From positions 3,662-67,661 of the forward strand of contig NKYR01000058.1 in the NCBI GenBank assembly GCA_003184365.1: a stretch of 64,000 nucleotides of DNA, written 5' to 3'. This DNA is from Evernia prunastri. Its lineage: Eukaryota > Ascomycota > Lecanoromycetes > Lecanorales > Parmeliaceae. The translations under genes and the position numbers were made by a program. Positions 34,963 to 47,291 of this stretch are shown here, piece after piece. The notes beneath the pieces are model-generated. The model was not told the origin of the DNA. It was given only the letters and a program-made list of their open reading frames with translations, and made no database searches. The stretch's first letter is position 1, and each line of letters opens with the position of its first letter.

Positions 34963-36547
34963 ATGTCGCAGCCCGCGCGAGCCCCATGCTCTTCCCCCGA
35001 TGGCATAACTGGTCAAGTCTGCAACTGGATAGATTCCGTACGACTGGAATCTGTTCCTCTACACATTCAAACGAAGGTCAAGCATCTGATACTCGACGGG
35101 GTAGCATGCATGATCATCGGAGCGAAGTTGCCGTGGTCAAAAACGGCTGTGCAGGGGATCCTGGACATAGAAGGGGAATCTGGGGACTGCACTCTGTTTG
35201 GTTGGGACAAGGTTTGCATTGCGCTTCCTACGCGGAGCCCCGAGAAAAGGCACTGACACTCAACCAGAGTCTGAGCCCACTGAATGCCGCACTCTTGAAT
35301 GGTAGTTTTATTCAGGGTTTCGAGCTTGACGATGTGCATGTCGATGCTCCGTGGCACGCAAATTCAGTCATTCTGCCGGCTTTGTTTGCAGCAGCTGAGC
35401 ATACTGGCAAGAAGGATAGTGCAAGAATCGACGGTCCGTCATTCCTGTTGTCGACCATCGTAGGGTTTGAGACGGGTTCGAGGGTCGGGCGGGCTTTGCG
35501 CGGCTCCGACATGCTTAGTCGAGGATGGCATAGCGTGAGCGTCCAGAAATAACCCAATCGCGAAGTTGCTTCGAAGTCTGATTTGTTCTCATCCAGGGCG
35601 CTGTTTTCGGGCCTCCGGCGGCGGCGGCAGCCGTTTCTAAGTTGCTCCACCTATCCCCCGGAGCTATCGAAGACGCACTGGGAACGGCGAGCACGCAGGC
35701 CTGTGGCCTCATGTCGGCGCAATACGAGAGCATGGGGAAACGCATGCAGCACGGATTCGCGGCTCGTAATGGACTCTTCGCCGCTCTCATAACCCGAGCG
35801 GGATATACCGGTATCGATCAGATTTTCGAGCGACCTTACGGCGGTTACCTTGCTACATTCGGGCAGGGTTCGAGCTCAGACCCGCAAACTCTGGACACGG
35901 AGCTTGTCGACGGTCTCGGCCAGGATTGGAGGGGTATCAACGGAATCAGAGTGAAAGCCTACAATTCAATGGGTGGGACTCATGCCTCGATAGATTGCAT
36001 CGTCGACCTTCAAGAAAAACACCCTGCAAAGTTTTCGAACATGCACACTGTCCGTCATATCAACATTGAGCAATCGAAAGCCTTTTATGCACATGGTGGT
36101 CAGAGCATCACTCGGCCCATCACTGTTACCGGAGCACAGATGAGTACACGTTACGTTGCCGCTGTCCAACTACTCGATCGTAGCGTCTTCATTGACCAAT
36201 TCAGCCACTCAAATCTCAATCGAGATGATCTCTGGGACTTGGTGGACAAAGTAAATTGTACCTGGAATCCCGATCTCGACAGAAAGGGTGCCTGGTACAC
36301 GCGAGTGTCGGTTGTGTTTGAAGACGGAGAGACTGTAGTGAGCGAGGCTACCACTGCGGAATCGATGGCATGTTTGATGTCGGAAGAAAGAATCAGGGAG
36401 AAGTGGAGGCTGTTGATGGGAAGCGTCATGGATACCGAGGCCATCGAATCGTTGGAGCATGCCATTTTGAACCTAGATTCGGTCGATGATATAACAGAGA
36501 TCTCTCGGGTATTGAAACGCGAGGTGCACGGCGTGCTGGACGAATGA
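34963..36547 (+). CDS. MmgE/PrpD enzyme, cis-aconitate decarboxylase-like
   Basis: Member of the MmgE/PrpD family, which contains 2-methylcitrate dehydratase and cis-aconitate decarboxylase (CadA, the itaconate-forming enzyme of Aspergillus terreus). Exons 34963-35211, 35268-35534 and 35597-36547 give 488 residues; CadA as I recall is about 490. Conserved stretches: LILDGVACMIIGAKLPWS, FIQGFELDDVHVDAPWHA (acid pair and His), STIVGFETGSRVGRAL, RGWHSGAVFGPP, TQACGLMSAQY, KRMQHGFAARNG and RVKAYNSMGGTHASID. These correspond by position to the active-site Asp, His and Lys regions of the family. Similarity to CadA seems stronger than to PrpD, but decarboxylase activity is inference. No transporter gene of the itaconate cluster is nearby. 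Confidence 0.85.
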
Positions 36548-38515
36548 TCGTGGGGAATAATGGCACATAGAGCTTCGAAACGAAACAAGGGAGTATGATT
36601 TAAATTAAAAAGTCGTTATCCAGCTGCACGAAATGAAAGCCAATTAGAGTAATGCAGTGTCCGTGCGTAGGTAGGAACGCTCTTTTAGGGCAGCAGAAGC
36701 CTAGAATCATGACACGGAATTTCTTTGTATCCTATTTTAGAAACGAACACCTCCGTATGAAAGTTGTAAATTTATAGGGATACTTGGCTTGTGTGTGATT
36801 AAAACGCCTGTTGTGGGGGAGCATGATGGAGATGGAGTATATAAATAGAGAGAAGCGAGCCGTCCTCGGCGGGCAAAGAGAGAGCTATCAATCGTCGGAG
36901 TTGATCTCTGGCAAGTCATAATCCATCAATATCCGGAGGCGACGTCGGTTCACTATGAGCCAATTCCGACAGATCATGTGAGAGGGGCAACGGCAGTCGC
37001 ATCAGTTCAGCCATGAAGAAGACATGAGACCATATAGATGGAGGTGTGCAATCAGAATCTTGTCCAAAGCCTTTTTCTTCCAACAACAGAACGTAGAAGT
37101 TGTCTTGTGTAATTGCTGCAGTCGATCCTCAGAGCGCCTGTACTACCTATGCTGCGCATTCGAAAGAGAAAAGGACAGAAAAGCAGGGCGGGGATAAACT
37201 GGATGGTCACTCCGTATTTAGCTACGGCGTGCGCAGCGCTTAAGCAGGACTCTGTAGATGTGATAGACTTGAGGTGCGTTTGAAACCCCAGGTTCGGCCG
37301 CATCCTTACCTGCATTGCCCGCTCCTCCACCCTCTCTGTACCCGGACCAGTAAGACTGCCTGCCAGCCTTCGCATCGGCAGAAACATCGCCCTCATTCGG
37401 TCAAAGCAAATCCTCCTGCTCCGGCTTCCTCCATCCCCCCGTGACTGATGACAGTTTGATAATCGAAACACTAATTGCCAGTCGGTAGAACAGTCGCAAA
37501 GAGGTTGCATTGGAGCCGCCACAGCCGCGCCCCGAGTAGGTTAGGTGCTGAGCCGTTTCATGAGCTCGACTCTGGACCGCAGAGGCTGTGGCACCCGGGA
37601 GGCCCGAACCACAGACGGGGACGGAATCCATCCCAAGACGTCGGAGGTGGTGTTCACAGGCGATGGTTCTCCTTTATACTGCAGCGTTAGGGGGGCCGGG
37701 TCTAGAGAGTCGTAGACTTGTCTCCCTGTTTGATACTCTGCCCCCATACCCCGAGCTTGTGAACTGGCCGCGATATTATCCTCATGCATGTTGAGATGTG
37801 CTCTTCGGTGGAATCGAACGCGTCAGCTTTCTTTCTGTTGCCTCCCCCGTGCCTTTGCAGGACCAATGGCACAATAAGGCAAAGGGACCTCATCTTGAGT
37901 GCACCCGAACGCGTTCTCCTTGGAAAACAAGTGTGCCGTTCCTAGCGGCTGGTAATGTTTTTTTTACTCGAGGGAAGGACATGAGTTTAGGATCAGAGAA
38001 ATATAGAAGCGGAAGGAAGGACGGCGGACGGAAATCATAAATAGTAGTTCTTCGTAATGGTCGGATAAAAGTTATCCTAATTTCACGCCATTTTAGAGTG
38101 AAGAAAAGATTCTTCATCTAGTATAGTAGTAACTGGTAAGCACAAGGACTTCGCGAAGTATGCATAGCTTAACATGCTTATGCAGTAAGAGTCAACCGAT
38201 CGGGATAGTGAGCCGCCAGCTGAAAAGCACTGGATACAGCCGCATCCCTACATGGCGTAGTAGTTAGAGCCGATATAAAGGGGCGATTACATCTGATAAG
38301 ACCTCGGACACTAGAGCGACCCTTTCACCTCACTCATGGATTTTCTATGTACACTGCATCAACATAGCCCGGCACAGCGGGATCATTGCAATCGACGCAC
38401 ATTGCCGAAAAGCGAAAGGGGTATCGATGCTGAGAAATTCATCCAACGATTATCTTGATTCGTAGGCCTTCCCTATCCAGAGTTTTGTGACCATTCGTAT
38501 AATGTACTTCATTTC
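36548..38515. other. Two-kilobase spacer without a clear gene
   Basis: Lies between two convergent genes. ORFs up to 156 residues exist (minus 37052-37522) but overlap others in several frames and show no domain. I see no repeat family or RNA gene. Confidence 0.45.
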
Positions 38516-40725
38516 TTACATCATGCAGGCTCCTCCTATAGCCAGTATATATTCCAATAAAGCCCACCGCACATTGACAGCCCTGTCGCTGGAAGCTGCC
38601 CCTCTCGAGGTGGTCGGACTTGGTGTTGATGTTGCAGTGAAGACACCAGTCAGTACTGCACTGGTCGTGCTTGCAGAACTGCCCTTCTGAGTAGGCGCTG
38701 GCCCTGTTGTCGTTGTCGAGGTTGGGTAGGTCCCAGGGTAGCCCGCCATCACAGAAATCGAGGACGGAGGCGGTTTCCAGTCGCTGGCCGCGTCGTAAAG
38801 TACGCCGTTGATGATGACGCCTTGATCTTGCTGCAACATCACCTTCTGATCATTCGTGCACGTGTTTTCAATATTTCTCAGCCAGCAAGTCGGCTCCAAT
38901 TGACCAGGGGTTTTGCTAGTCTCCGTGGCATTTGCGGTACCGTTGCTGGTGTATGTTGATAGATCAGCGGCTTCGCCCAGCGAGATATCATTGCCCATGA
39001 TGATTCTTGTGAAAACGGTAAAGGCAGTTTCGGGTTGGTATGCAGGTATGAGATGGCCAGCGCCATAGATTCGGGAGAAGGAGAGGTTGCCGTATTGACG
39101 AACTGCACCACCAACGTATGTGGTATTTACCACTATGTCCGCATAACCGGCTGAATAGAACGGCGAGTACCCGGCCGCTTGTTCTGCGATTGAAAATGAG
39201 ACTGCTTCTCCACCAAGCCAGTTGCATATGTAATCGCGATCTCCATATACAAGAGCGATGCGAACGCCCAGTGCGAGTAGAGAAGCCATCTCGCCGATAT
39301 AGTCGCCACGTTCGTAATCCCCAGTCTGAAGGAAAGCATTCGCTACTGCCGTGTTGGTCTGAGTGTAATTCACAGCCACACCAATGGCGGCCTGGACGTC
39401 TGCATTGTTGAGGTATTCCAAATATGTACTTGGAGGGAACGGGTCTGGCATGTTCTGAGTGATATCGTATACATCTCGACCAGACGAATAATAGGGCCCA
39501 AAAACCTCATTGTTGCAGGTGTTCTGAGCGTTTGCACAGATCTGATTCACAGTGGGCACGTCTCCATTATTTTGAGGATCTTGCGCAGTGACGGCTTTTC
39601 TACAAGTTTCAATGAGCTGCTTACATCCATTCGCACTCAAGAAGCTGCTAGCAGCGGTTTGCTGATCAGTCAGTGAGAGTGCCTGGATCCCGTAGGTGTT
39701 ATTGTTCGCAAAGATTGGGTAAAATCTCCCTTGAACCAGATCATCGACGCAGCCCTGCATGATGCCTAGAGAGGACAAATGTATCTCCAACGTTTTGTTA
39801 CTTGAGATGGAGCCGTTCTTGCGCAGCAGATTCTGTTGTTCCCAAAATGTGGCAAAAGCGGGACCATATTTCCCTCCATAACTCTCTGCGAAGAGGTTGA
39901 CGCCAACAGGCCCAGACTTTGTACTGTTCGAGTACGTGCCTGGGTTGTATTGAGGAAATGCGCCAAGAAAGCCTTGCAACATATGCCATACTGCGTGTGC
40001 AGCAATTTGCGTGGTATTTGACGTCGAGTTGCCGCTATTGGAGCTGAAAGTACCATTGAGGAAGGTATAATCCGGCTGGCCGGGCGGTACGCCCGAAGAC
40101 GGCTCAGTGGTGATAGAGGTAAAAAGGTTCAGAGATCCATTGGTTGGCATGTCGTAGGAGAAGCCCACTTGATTTGGCTGGTCTACATACAGGATATTGG
40201 TGCTCCGATCCCAACCCCAGTCGTTAGGCTGTGTCCCAAGCTTTCCTTGAGCTACCTCAATCACCTGACAGGGTCCGTTCTCCTGGAACAATCCGACCAT
40301 GCTGCTGCTCCCCGGTCCGCCGTTTATGTATATCGTAAGAGGAGCTGAGCTTGAGTTCGTCCGAGCTTCAATGAACCAAAAGAAGGTATTAATTGAGTAG
40401 TTTTGCTGGATGGGAGCGAGTGTAAAAGGCGGCAGAGAAACATATCCGGTGTATTGCTTTTGATTTGGAAATGCTGTTGTACATGTACCGGCAGACGGCG
40501 ATTTGAAGCGTATGGTGATATTGCCATTGACTGGGGAATGCAGCGTGGTAGTATTAGAGTCGGAAATGATGGGCGGGAAGAATTGAGCTGTTGAATACGG
40601 GGCCCGAAAGAGGAGGATTAGGACCAAGGCTAGGATGCTTGGGAAGGCCGTGAATTCTTGCTGCTGAATTTAGCACCTTGATGAAAAAGCATGGAGAAGG
40701 TGCTCACAACGATCGGGTATGTCAT
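38516..40725 (-). CDS. Secreted serine carboxypeptidase (S10), long form
   Basis: Alpha/beta-hydrolase peptidase that removes C-terminal residues outside the cell or at the wall. An 18-nt first exon (40725-40708, MTYPIV) joins a second exon (40663-38516) through a 44-bp intron with GTGAGC donor and GCTAAAT branch; this supplies an ATG and a signal peptide (FPSILALVLILLF). About 721 residues. Oxyanion segment INGGPGSSSMVGLFQENGPC, nucleophile in ESYGGKY, Asp in YGDRDYICNW, His in GAGHLIP: triad intact. Many N-glycosylation sites. After the catalytic domain comes a Thr/Ser-rich stalk and a hydrophobic end (WALLEYILAIGGACMM), which suggests a GPI anchor. Confidence 0.88.
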
Positions 40726-42467
40726 TTCGGTCTTGCCCTGCTGCTTGAATTACAGAAGATTCTTCGAAAGCCGCGTATTCCAACGATGTCCACCCCATGG
40801 GGAGCTTAATGATATTGGGCCTGCAAATGCCGGCGCCGGGAAAGAAGGATTCAGTTTCAAAGGTTGTTTCAGCTGGCGGCGCCTGCTTGTGGACAGTGCA
40901 TGACAAGTTAAGGAGGGTAGTCTAGAGTAAGGATGGAATATGGGATTCCTTAGGGAAATGCACAGCCCGAGTGGTTTCCGTCAGCGGTGTAAGGTACAGC
41001 AGCAGCGAGGTCGATAAAGACGGTTGAATAATGAACAGAATTGAATAACGAAGTGAAACAAGTTAAGTAAGTAGTAGCCGTACAAGAAAGGAGAGGGAAA
41101 ACAGGGGAGAGGAAAGCAAAAAACAGTTGGAATGTTGATTAATATTAAGTTACCGCGTAAAGTATAAAGAAACTATACGACGTACAGTAAGCTAACAATC
41201 TCCCTGCCTAATTTATTTTGTGATTTGAATTTCCCTAAGGTACGGCGTACTTGAGTACCTTAGAGGCTTAGAGAAAGAGAGCCCGGCACAACGGTGACGG
41301 GGACCCTCGGACGCTAGACTTTGCCGCCCATGCCGCCTAGCTACCTTACCACTGGTACTTTACGTACGTACTCTAGGCTACCTCGGCTACGAATACCAGT
41401 CATCCAGCGGTCCTCTTACCTTATTCAACCCGAGAACCAGGAACCAAGGACCAAGAATCGAGAACCCCACGCCTTTGTTACCACGTCTATCTGATCTATT
41501 TTCTACTTCGTACTTATTTTTCATTTGCTCCACCGAGTCAGCAAGTTGCATCATGCGGCACCACATGCTTTTCTCAATTTTGGTAGGCTTCTCTGACGCA
41601 GAGTATGCACCATATTTCGAGTGACCGTGGTCCGAGCATACAGTATACTATACCCTTCCCTTTCCCATGCGCTCGTGGCTCCAATATTAACTGAGACTCG
41701 GAAAGGTCCGACTACGAGGGGAGAAAAGCGAGGTGTTCCAAGAGTCCCAATGGCCAACCTGGTACTACTGTGTCTTTTCGCCTTGTATTTCTATTCCCTC
41801 CTTCCGCCTTTTGCCTTTTCTTACCATAGCGGTGGACTCTCAAAGACGAAGCAAATCCACTACTCAACGAATCGCATTAATGTGGTCGTTGTGTGAGCAC
41901 TGCTGCAGCTTGGCCTGGTCGCGGCCCACCTAAAGTATTTGGCTCTTATCACTTTTCGAAGCAATTCTGCGTTCGTGGAAACGAAATGTCCCATATCCAT
42001 CAAACATCTGATTCATCGCCCGACTTCCACAGCATAGGGTTGCAGGGAAGTATTGCAGAATTTCAATCCCAAGGATCACACAGCCTTCCAGCTATGCGCC
42101 TTGGTGAGAAAATGGTTGGAGCAGGCGTCGTTATACGTGCGTTTCAGGTGCGAATTTCATGACGAAGGCTGATGGGTACTGTCTTTGCCATACTAGTCTT
42201 TTCTTAGGCCAATACTACGAAGGCAGTCTCATCGGCCGAAGCGTGGCGTGTGATTCATGCAAGGATATGTACCTGAGCAAGACTGTTACCGGCATAGCCT
42301 TCACCTTTTCTTCCATAATGCCCTCTTCCCGCGGTCTTGTAAGCATGGATATTTGGTGAACCTGACATGCTCTTGTAAGGACTGCCTTGGAAATGCAGAC
42401 GTCCGATTGTGACTGTATCAGTGCTCCAGGAGTTGGACAACTACTTGATCTACACAGTACTTTGGAG
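40726..42467. other. Intergenic, with TACCTTA/GGTAC words at 41215-41410
   Basis: No gene seen. Tandem short phrases (CGAGAACCAGGAACCAAGGACCAAGAATCGAGAACC) occur in part at about 41430-41466, a diverged short tandem repeat. The region separates divergently transcribed genes and presumably contains both promoters. Confidence 0.5.
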
Positions 42468-44074
42468 ATGGCACAACGACCTGATCCGCCCCAGGTTTAC
42501 AGTACTCTGGAGACCCGACAGGCCGATACTTCATTGTTCGACACGTATAAGCAATCGACTACCGCATCACCTCAACCTGAATCTTTTAGTGCCTCGCCCG
42601 AAACACCATATAACCTGGAGAGTGAGGGCGACCACCATAGTAGTACACATGTCGGCGAAATTGTTCCCCCACGCAAATGGACTCTCTGGATTCTCGTAGC
42701 ACTGGGAATTTTTATCATAATTGCCGCTGCTGCGATAGGCGGCGGCGTTGGAGGTACGAGCCATCGCTCGGTCAGCTCAGCTGCTTCGAGCGATCATTCA
42801 CCTTCGTCAACAACTAGTATTATTTCTCCGTTAAGCTCGTCTACAAGCTCGTCTTCAAGCATCGTTCCTGGTGCCTCAACTCCGACTATGTCGACTGCGC
42901 CTTCATTCCCAACGCCAACAGCTAAGCTCAACACTACGCTACTCAATACCACAAACCTGGCCTCGCTAGTTTGGACTCTCAATGGCGTGACACAGTATCG
43001 AGTGTGGTATCAGACCGAAGACAACATGATCAGAGAGGTCGGAAAAAACGACACGTGGAACGAGTGGTTCGTATCAGGACAATCGCACGGTCCAGCGAAA
43101 AGCGGCTCGCCGATCGCAGCTTCTTACACGGGTCCTCCGGATTGGCTCCTTGTAGGTGCTCTGACCCACAGACCAAGATAGGAGCTAATTCGATTTTCCT
43201 TGCGGCTCATAGGAAATTGACCTATCCTACATTGCCGACAATGGTAGCATAATCATTACGAGCTTTACGGAAGCAGATCAGTTCTGGACTCCGAGAGCCC
43301 TCACTGAGATTCTCGCCAATGGTTCAAACTTAGCTATGCTCTGGTATCGGCACGACCAATGTAGCGATTGCTCGAACGATTTGCTGCTTGTCTGTCAGAA
43401 CAGCGATGACAAGCTAGCACTGTTCAATCATACCGCTGACACCGGGCCTCAATGGATAACATTGGACGCCAATCCGATTTCCGGAACGGGATTGGCTCTC
43501 AACATTGTGCCTGGGCAGAACAATTCTTGGTACTTACATATATCTTATCAGACCGTTAATGGAGCACTGTGCTTCGCCCAGTCCACCGATTCTCATAGCT
43601 GGCACATTAACGAAAGCTCTATCTCCCAGTTATATACAGAAGCACCCCTGGCCGGTTTCACCTGGAATTCCTCGGAAGCTGTATATCTGGACATCGTGAG
43701 CACAGGCCCAAACGGTGTTAGTGTCAATTACTTCGATTACACGGCGTGGAATTGGACCTCAATGCAAAGTCCTGGAGCTTTGGCACAAGTCCAGGGTTAC
43801 TCTGCCATAGCTGCAAACGCCGCGTCAGAGGTATATGCTTTCCAGGACGGGAGTTTGAAAGAATATGCTCTTTCATCAGGTATGGCGTTCTAACCTTTAT
43901 CCGTTCCTGAGTTTCAAAACATGTTCCTGCCCTAAAATATTTATTTGGTTTCATATACTGCTAGCGATACCAGTGTTGAGACTCGGTTTATATTCTGATG
44001 GAGAAACGCTGACTGTGGAACATTGGATAGATGGTATCACTTGGTCGTACGTGGGTGATGTGAACACCTTTTGA
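42468..44074 (+). CDS. Membrane-anchored fucose-lectin-like protein
   Basis: Predicted type II membrane protein whose outer part resembles the fungal fucose-specific lectin fold (six-bladed propeller, AAL type). Exons 42468-43151, 43213-43879 and 43965-44074, 486 residues. The ATG at 42468 (MAQRPDPPQVYSTLE) has good context; an in-frame ATG at 42393 is possible. After a polar N-terminus there is one membrane segment at about 80-105 (WTLWILVALGIFIIIAAAAI, then GGGVGG), a Ser/Thr-rich stalk to about 175, then repeated blades with VWYQTEDNMIREV, SYIADNGSIIITSF, WYLHISYQ and a last LGLYSDGETLTVEHW blade. Sugar specificity cannot be read. Many such proteins occur in plant-associated Dothideomycetes and Eurotiomycetes. 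Confidence 0.75.
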
Positions 44075-45300
44075 GTTGGACGCTCGAGGTAGCCGAATGA
44101 TATGAAGCAACTTTGGACATTTGTATTATGGATGCGGGTTGATGGCTGGTAGCGCGACTTTATGCTGTTTGTTCATTGATTTTCATTGCATCGGCGTTGT
44201 GTGAGCTTGACAGTATGGACATTTACGCGACGGTTGTTCAATTCGTGTCAATTGAAATAGGTAATTCTCTCCGCCCTACGTTGGTCTAAAGAGTGCGTCT
44301 GCTTGGGGCTGGTTCATCAGCTAGATCGCCTTTTAATTGATGGAGAGGCACAAGATGTACGTAGGCGGTAGGCAATTGTCGAGGCCTGGGATGTATAACT
44401 GTCCAGGCGTCGTTGACTAGAGTTCAAGGAGCGAGTGTGGTTGGACACTGATTGCATCTTTCATCTTGGCAGTTTTGTCGCGAGATGAAGTTGTAGAATA
44501 GAAGTTTTACGAAGTGAGTGTCTCTCACTACCTTACCAATGGACTCAATAAGTCCGTTGACCACGGCAGCGATCTTAAATCTGTCACAGCAAACAGGGAT
44601 TTGGAAAGTAGATTTGGGCCGAGGTATACTGGAGTACGTACACGAAGTGGCTCGGCCTCGCTCGGCCCAGGCTTTCAGACAGGGGTCCACCGTCCATCAG
44701 GCCTGCAGGTCTGTTTTAAAGGCGGAAGTACCCGCCCGTACTGTTCCGGAAATCGGATGATAAATCTGGGCATGAGCCAAGTGCCAAGAGCACTGCCACA
44801 ATCCGCCAAGATGGAGTCAATTCTCATTCGTGAGCTTGCTAGCTTTACAGAAGATTTAAGGCTTTGGAAGAGAAGATGGCGCATCATCCCCCTCAAAATT
44901 ATGCACCTCCACGTCTTACACGAAGCTGGTAGTAATCAATTCCCCTTTGCTCGTCTCACCTACGATTCAATTCAATTGAATCCCTTACAAACTTCATGAG
45001 CGCGTCAGCATCCCTCTCCCAACTTCCCAATTCCTCAATTGCCGAAAAGTGCCAATACTCTCTACTCTGACGCAGCAGATGCTGGTCCACTTCACCTCAA
45101 GCGCCCAGACTCCACCAGCAATAACGGCTCCGCAACGGTGAATATGTGTAAGTAATAAAGCTCTCATATGACCTCTCACCCCTCTTACAAAGCCTTCTTT
45201 GTCCGCTTCTACGTCCTTCCACATTTGCCCCTTCTCATATTATCCAAAACCCGCTGGCCTCCGTCACTCTCCCACCCATCGTACAAGACTGACAAGTGCT
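44075..45300. other. Intergenic, no gene seen
   Basis: Probably holds the promoter and leader of the exchanger gene; the last 150 bp are pyrimidine-rich. The ORF at 44514-44999 has no domain and overlaps others. Confidence 0.5.
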
Positions 45301-46879
45301 ATGGAGGACCCAGCTGCCACCGGGATAAAGTCCAAGTTTCGAAATCATGGAAGGCCATCAAATAGTCGGAGCAATAGCATGCGCAGTGGCCGTAGCGTAC
45401 CCCGAGAAAATGGCAATCCCTCAAGTGGTGTCATCGGTACCATAAACGAACACATTGACGAACATACTTCCCTCCTCAGGAGATCGTTTCAAAATTCAGA
45501 TGGCGTGCCTCTATGGGAGGACGATCAGAGACCCTTTGTCAAATGGCCGGCGTATTTCGGTCGCAAGGTGCAGCAGACTCTGACGAGCAATTATGTCAAT
45601 GTGCTTTTAGTCTTCGTGCCCTTGGGCATTGTCTCTGGAGCAGTGGGATGGAGTCCAACCGCGACCTTTATACTCAATTTTTTCGCCATCATACCACTTG
45701 CCTCGCTTCTTAGCTTCGCGACGGAAGAATTATCAGCCAAGCTGGGACAAACACTAGGCGGTCTACTCAATGCGACGTTCGGGAACGCTGTCGAACTGAT
45801 CGTATGGACGCACTACCTTCAGGTGCGCCATCGGAGCTAACTGAATCTGTAGGTCAGCATTGTTGCGCTCAAGAATAACGAGATCCGCATCGTCCAGTCG
45901 TCCATGCTTGGCTCCATCCTTTCTAACATCCTCCTTGTCCTTGGCTGCTGCTTCTTCGCCGGCGGCCTCAAATATCCACAACAGAGATTCAACGACACAG
46001 TAGCCTCGACCATGTCCTCCCTTATGGTCGTTTCGACTGCTTCCCTGGTCATCCCCGCAACGCTGTACAGTGTCATGAGAGGCAAAAACGTAAATCAGGA
46101 CGACAACATCCTGATACTTTCCCACGGGACTGCTGTCATACTTCTATTGCTATACGTTCTTTACTTGGTCTTCCAGCTGAGGACTCACTCTCAACTCTTT
46201 GATGCAGAAGGCGAGGCGGAAGAGGATGGTGAGCAAGAAGAGGGCAGGGTTCTTTCCCCTGTGGCGGCAGGCATCGCCCTCGTCCTCATTACCGTTCTCG
46301 TTGCAGTTTGCGCAGAGTTTCTTGTGGACAGTATCGACAGCATTGTCCAAAAAGCTCATATCTCTAAAACCTTTATTGGTCTGGTGTTGCTTCCCATTGT
46401 TGGCAATGCGGCCGAGCATGTAACCGCGGTTGTGGTGGCTATGAAAGACAAAATGGATCTGGCGATTGGAGTTGCGATTGGGAGCAGTATGCAGATTGCG
46501 CTGCTTGTGACGCCTTTCCTGGTCATTTTGGGATGGATTATGGACAGACCAATGACACTGCACTTTGAGACCTTTGAGACGGTGGTGTTCTTTCTAAGTG
46601 TGCTGATTACAAGCTATGTGATCGCTGTGAGTTCGACCTCTCCTTTGAAGCAAATGAAAGAACGGAATCTGACGACGAGGCAGGATGGAAAGTCCAACTA
46701 TCTTGAGGGTGCCATGCTGTTGGGGATGTACACTATTATCGCTCTCGCATTCGTAAGTCTACTGTCACTAGATCTCACATATCGTATCTCGTACTTACAA
46801 TTTCTAGTTTGTATACCCGGATGATCTTTCCGAGACAGGGCTAAACCTGCTGTCGCTGCTGCGGGGAGGCTCGTCGTAG
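45301..46879 (+). CDS. Vacuolar Ca2+/H+ exchanger (CAX/Vcx1 type)
   Basis: Cation/proton antiporter that moves cytosolic Ca2+ into the vacuole. Exons 45301-45801, 45853-46752 and 46808-46879, 490 residues. The soluble N-terminus of about 95 residues is basic and Ser-rich. About 11 membrane segments follow, in two homologous halves. The cation-selective motifs are GNAVELIVSIVALK (split by intron 1, at about 163) and GNAAEHVTAVVVAMKD in the second half. Between the halves is the acidic linker (DAEGEAEEDGEQEEG) typical of the family. The last exon encodes FVYPDDLSE and a short tail. All splice joins agree with the family. Confidence 0.92.
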
Positions 46880-47291
46880 CCTCGCTCCCGATTCAAACAT
46901 CTCATCCAGAACAGTTCTTGTATATATATATGTAGATTTGGCCTTGGCGAACTGCAACCAAAAGAAAAATTTATCGCTGTTGCATCCAAATCTCGGGTTC
47001 CAATAATGCAATCAGCAGTATCGTATCCGATCATAGATCAGCTAGCAGATCCTGGTCATCGAGTCTGATGCTAAGTTTCATGTCTTTAGCGTAAGCATTG
47101 TGGTCCTTTGGGGAAGTCGAATTCGTATTCGTTTTCGGTATCAATGTCGTCAGAAAAGTCCGACAATCGAACCGATCCCGAAAACGTACATAAAGTAAAC
47201 ATTATCACGCAATTACATCTACAAACTGTCTCCCTTCCATTGTAGCCTCGCCCTCAATCGTTCTTGACACCTTACTACCACCACAACAACA
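46880..47291. other. Short intergenic region
   Basis: Holds the 3' UTR of the exchanger and the promoter of the DUF1295 gene. A TATATATATATG run lies near 46921. Confidence 0.5.

Noticed and set aside
37052..37522. 156-residue minus ORF in the spacer after the CadA-like gene
   Set aside because: Overlapping ORFs on both strands, Arg/Cys-rich random composition and no motif.
37795..37860. Possible tRNA B-box on the minus strand (GCGTTCGATTCCAC)
   Set aside because: No matching A-box, and I could not fold acceptor and anticodon arms around it.
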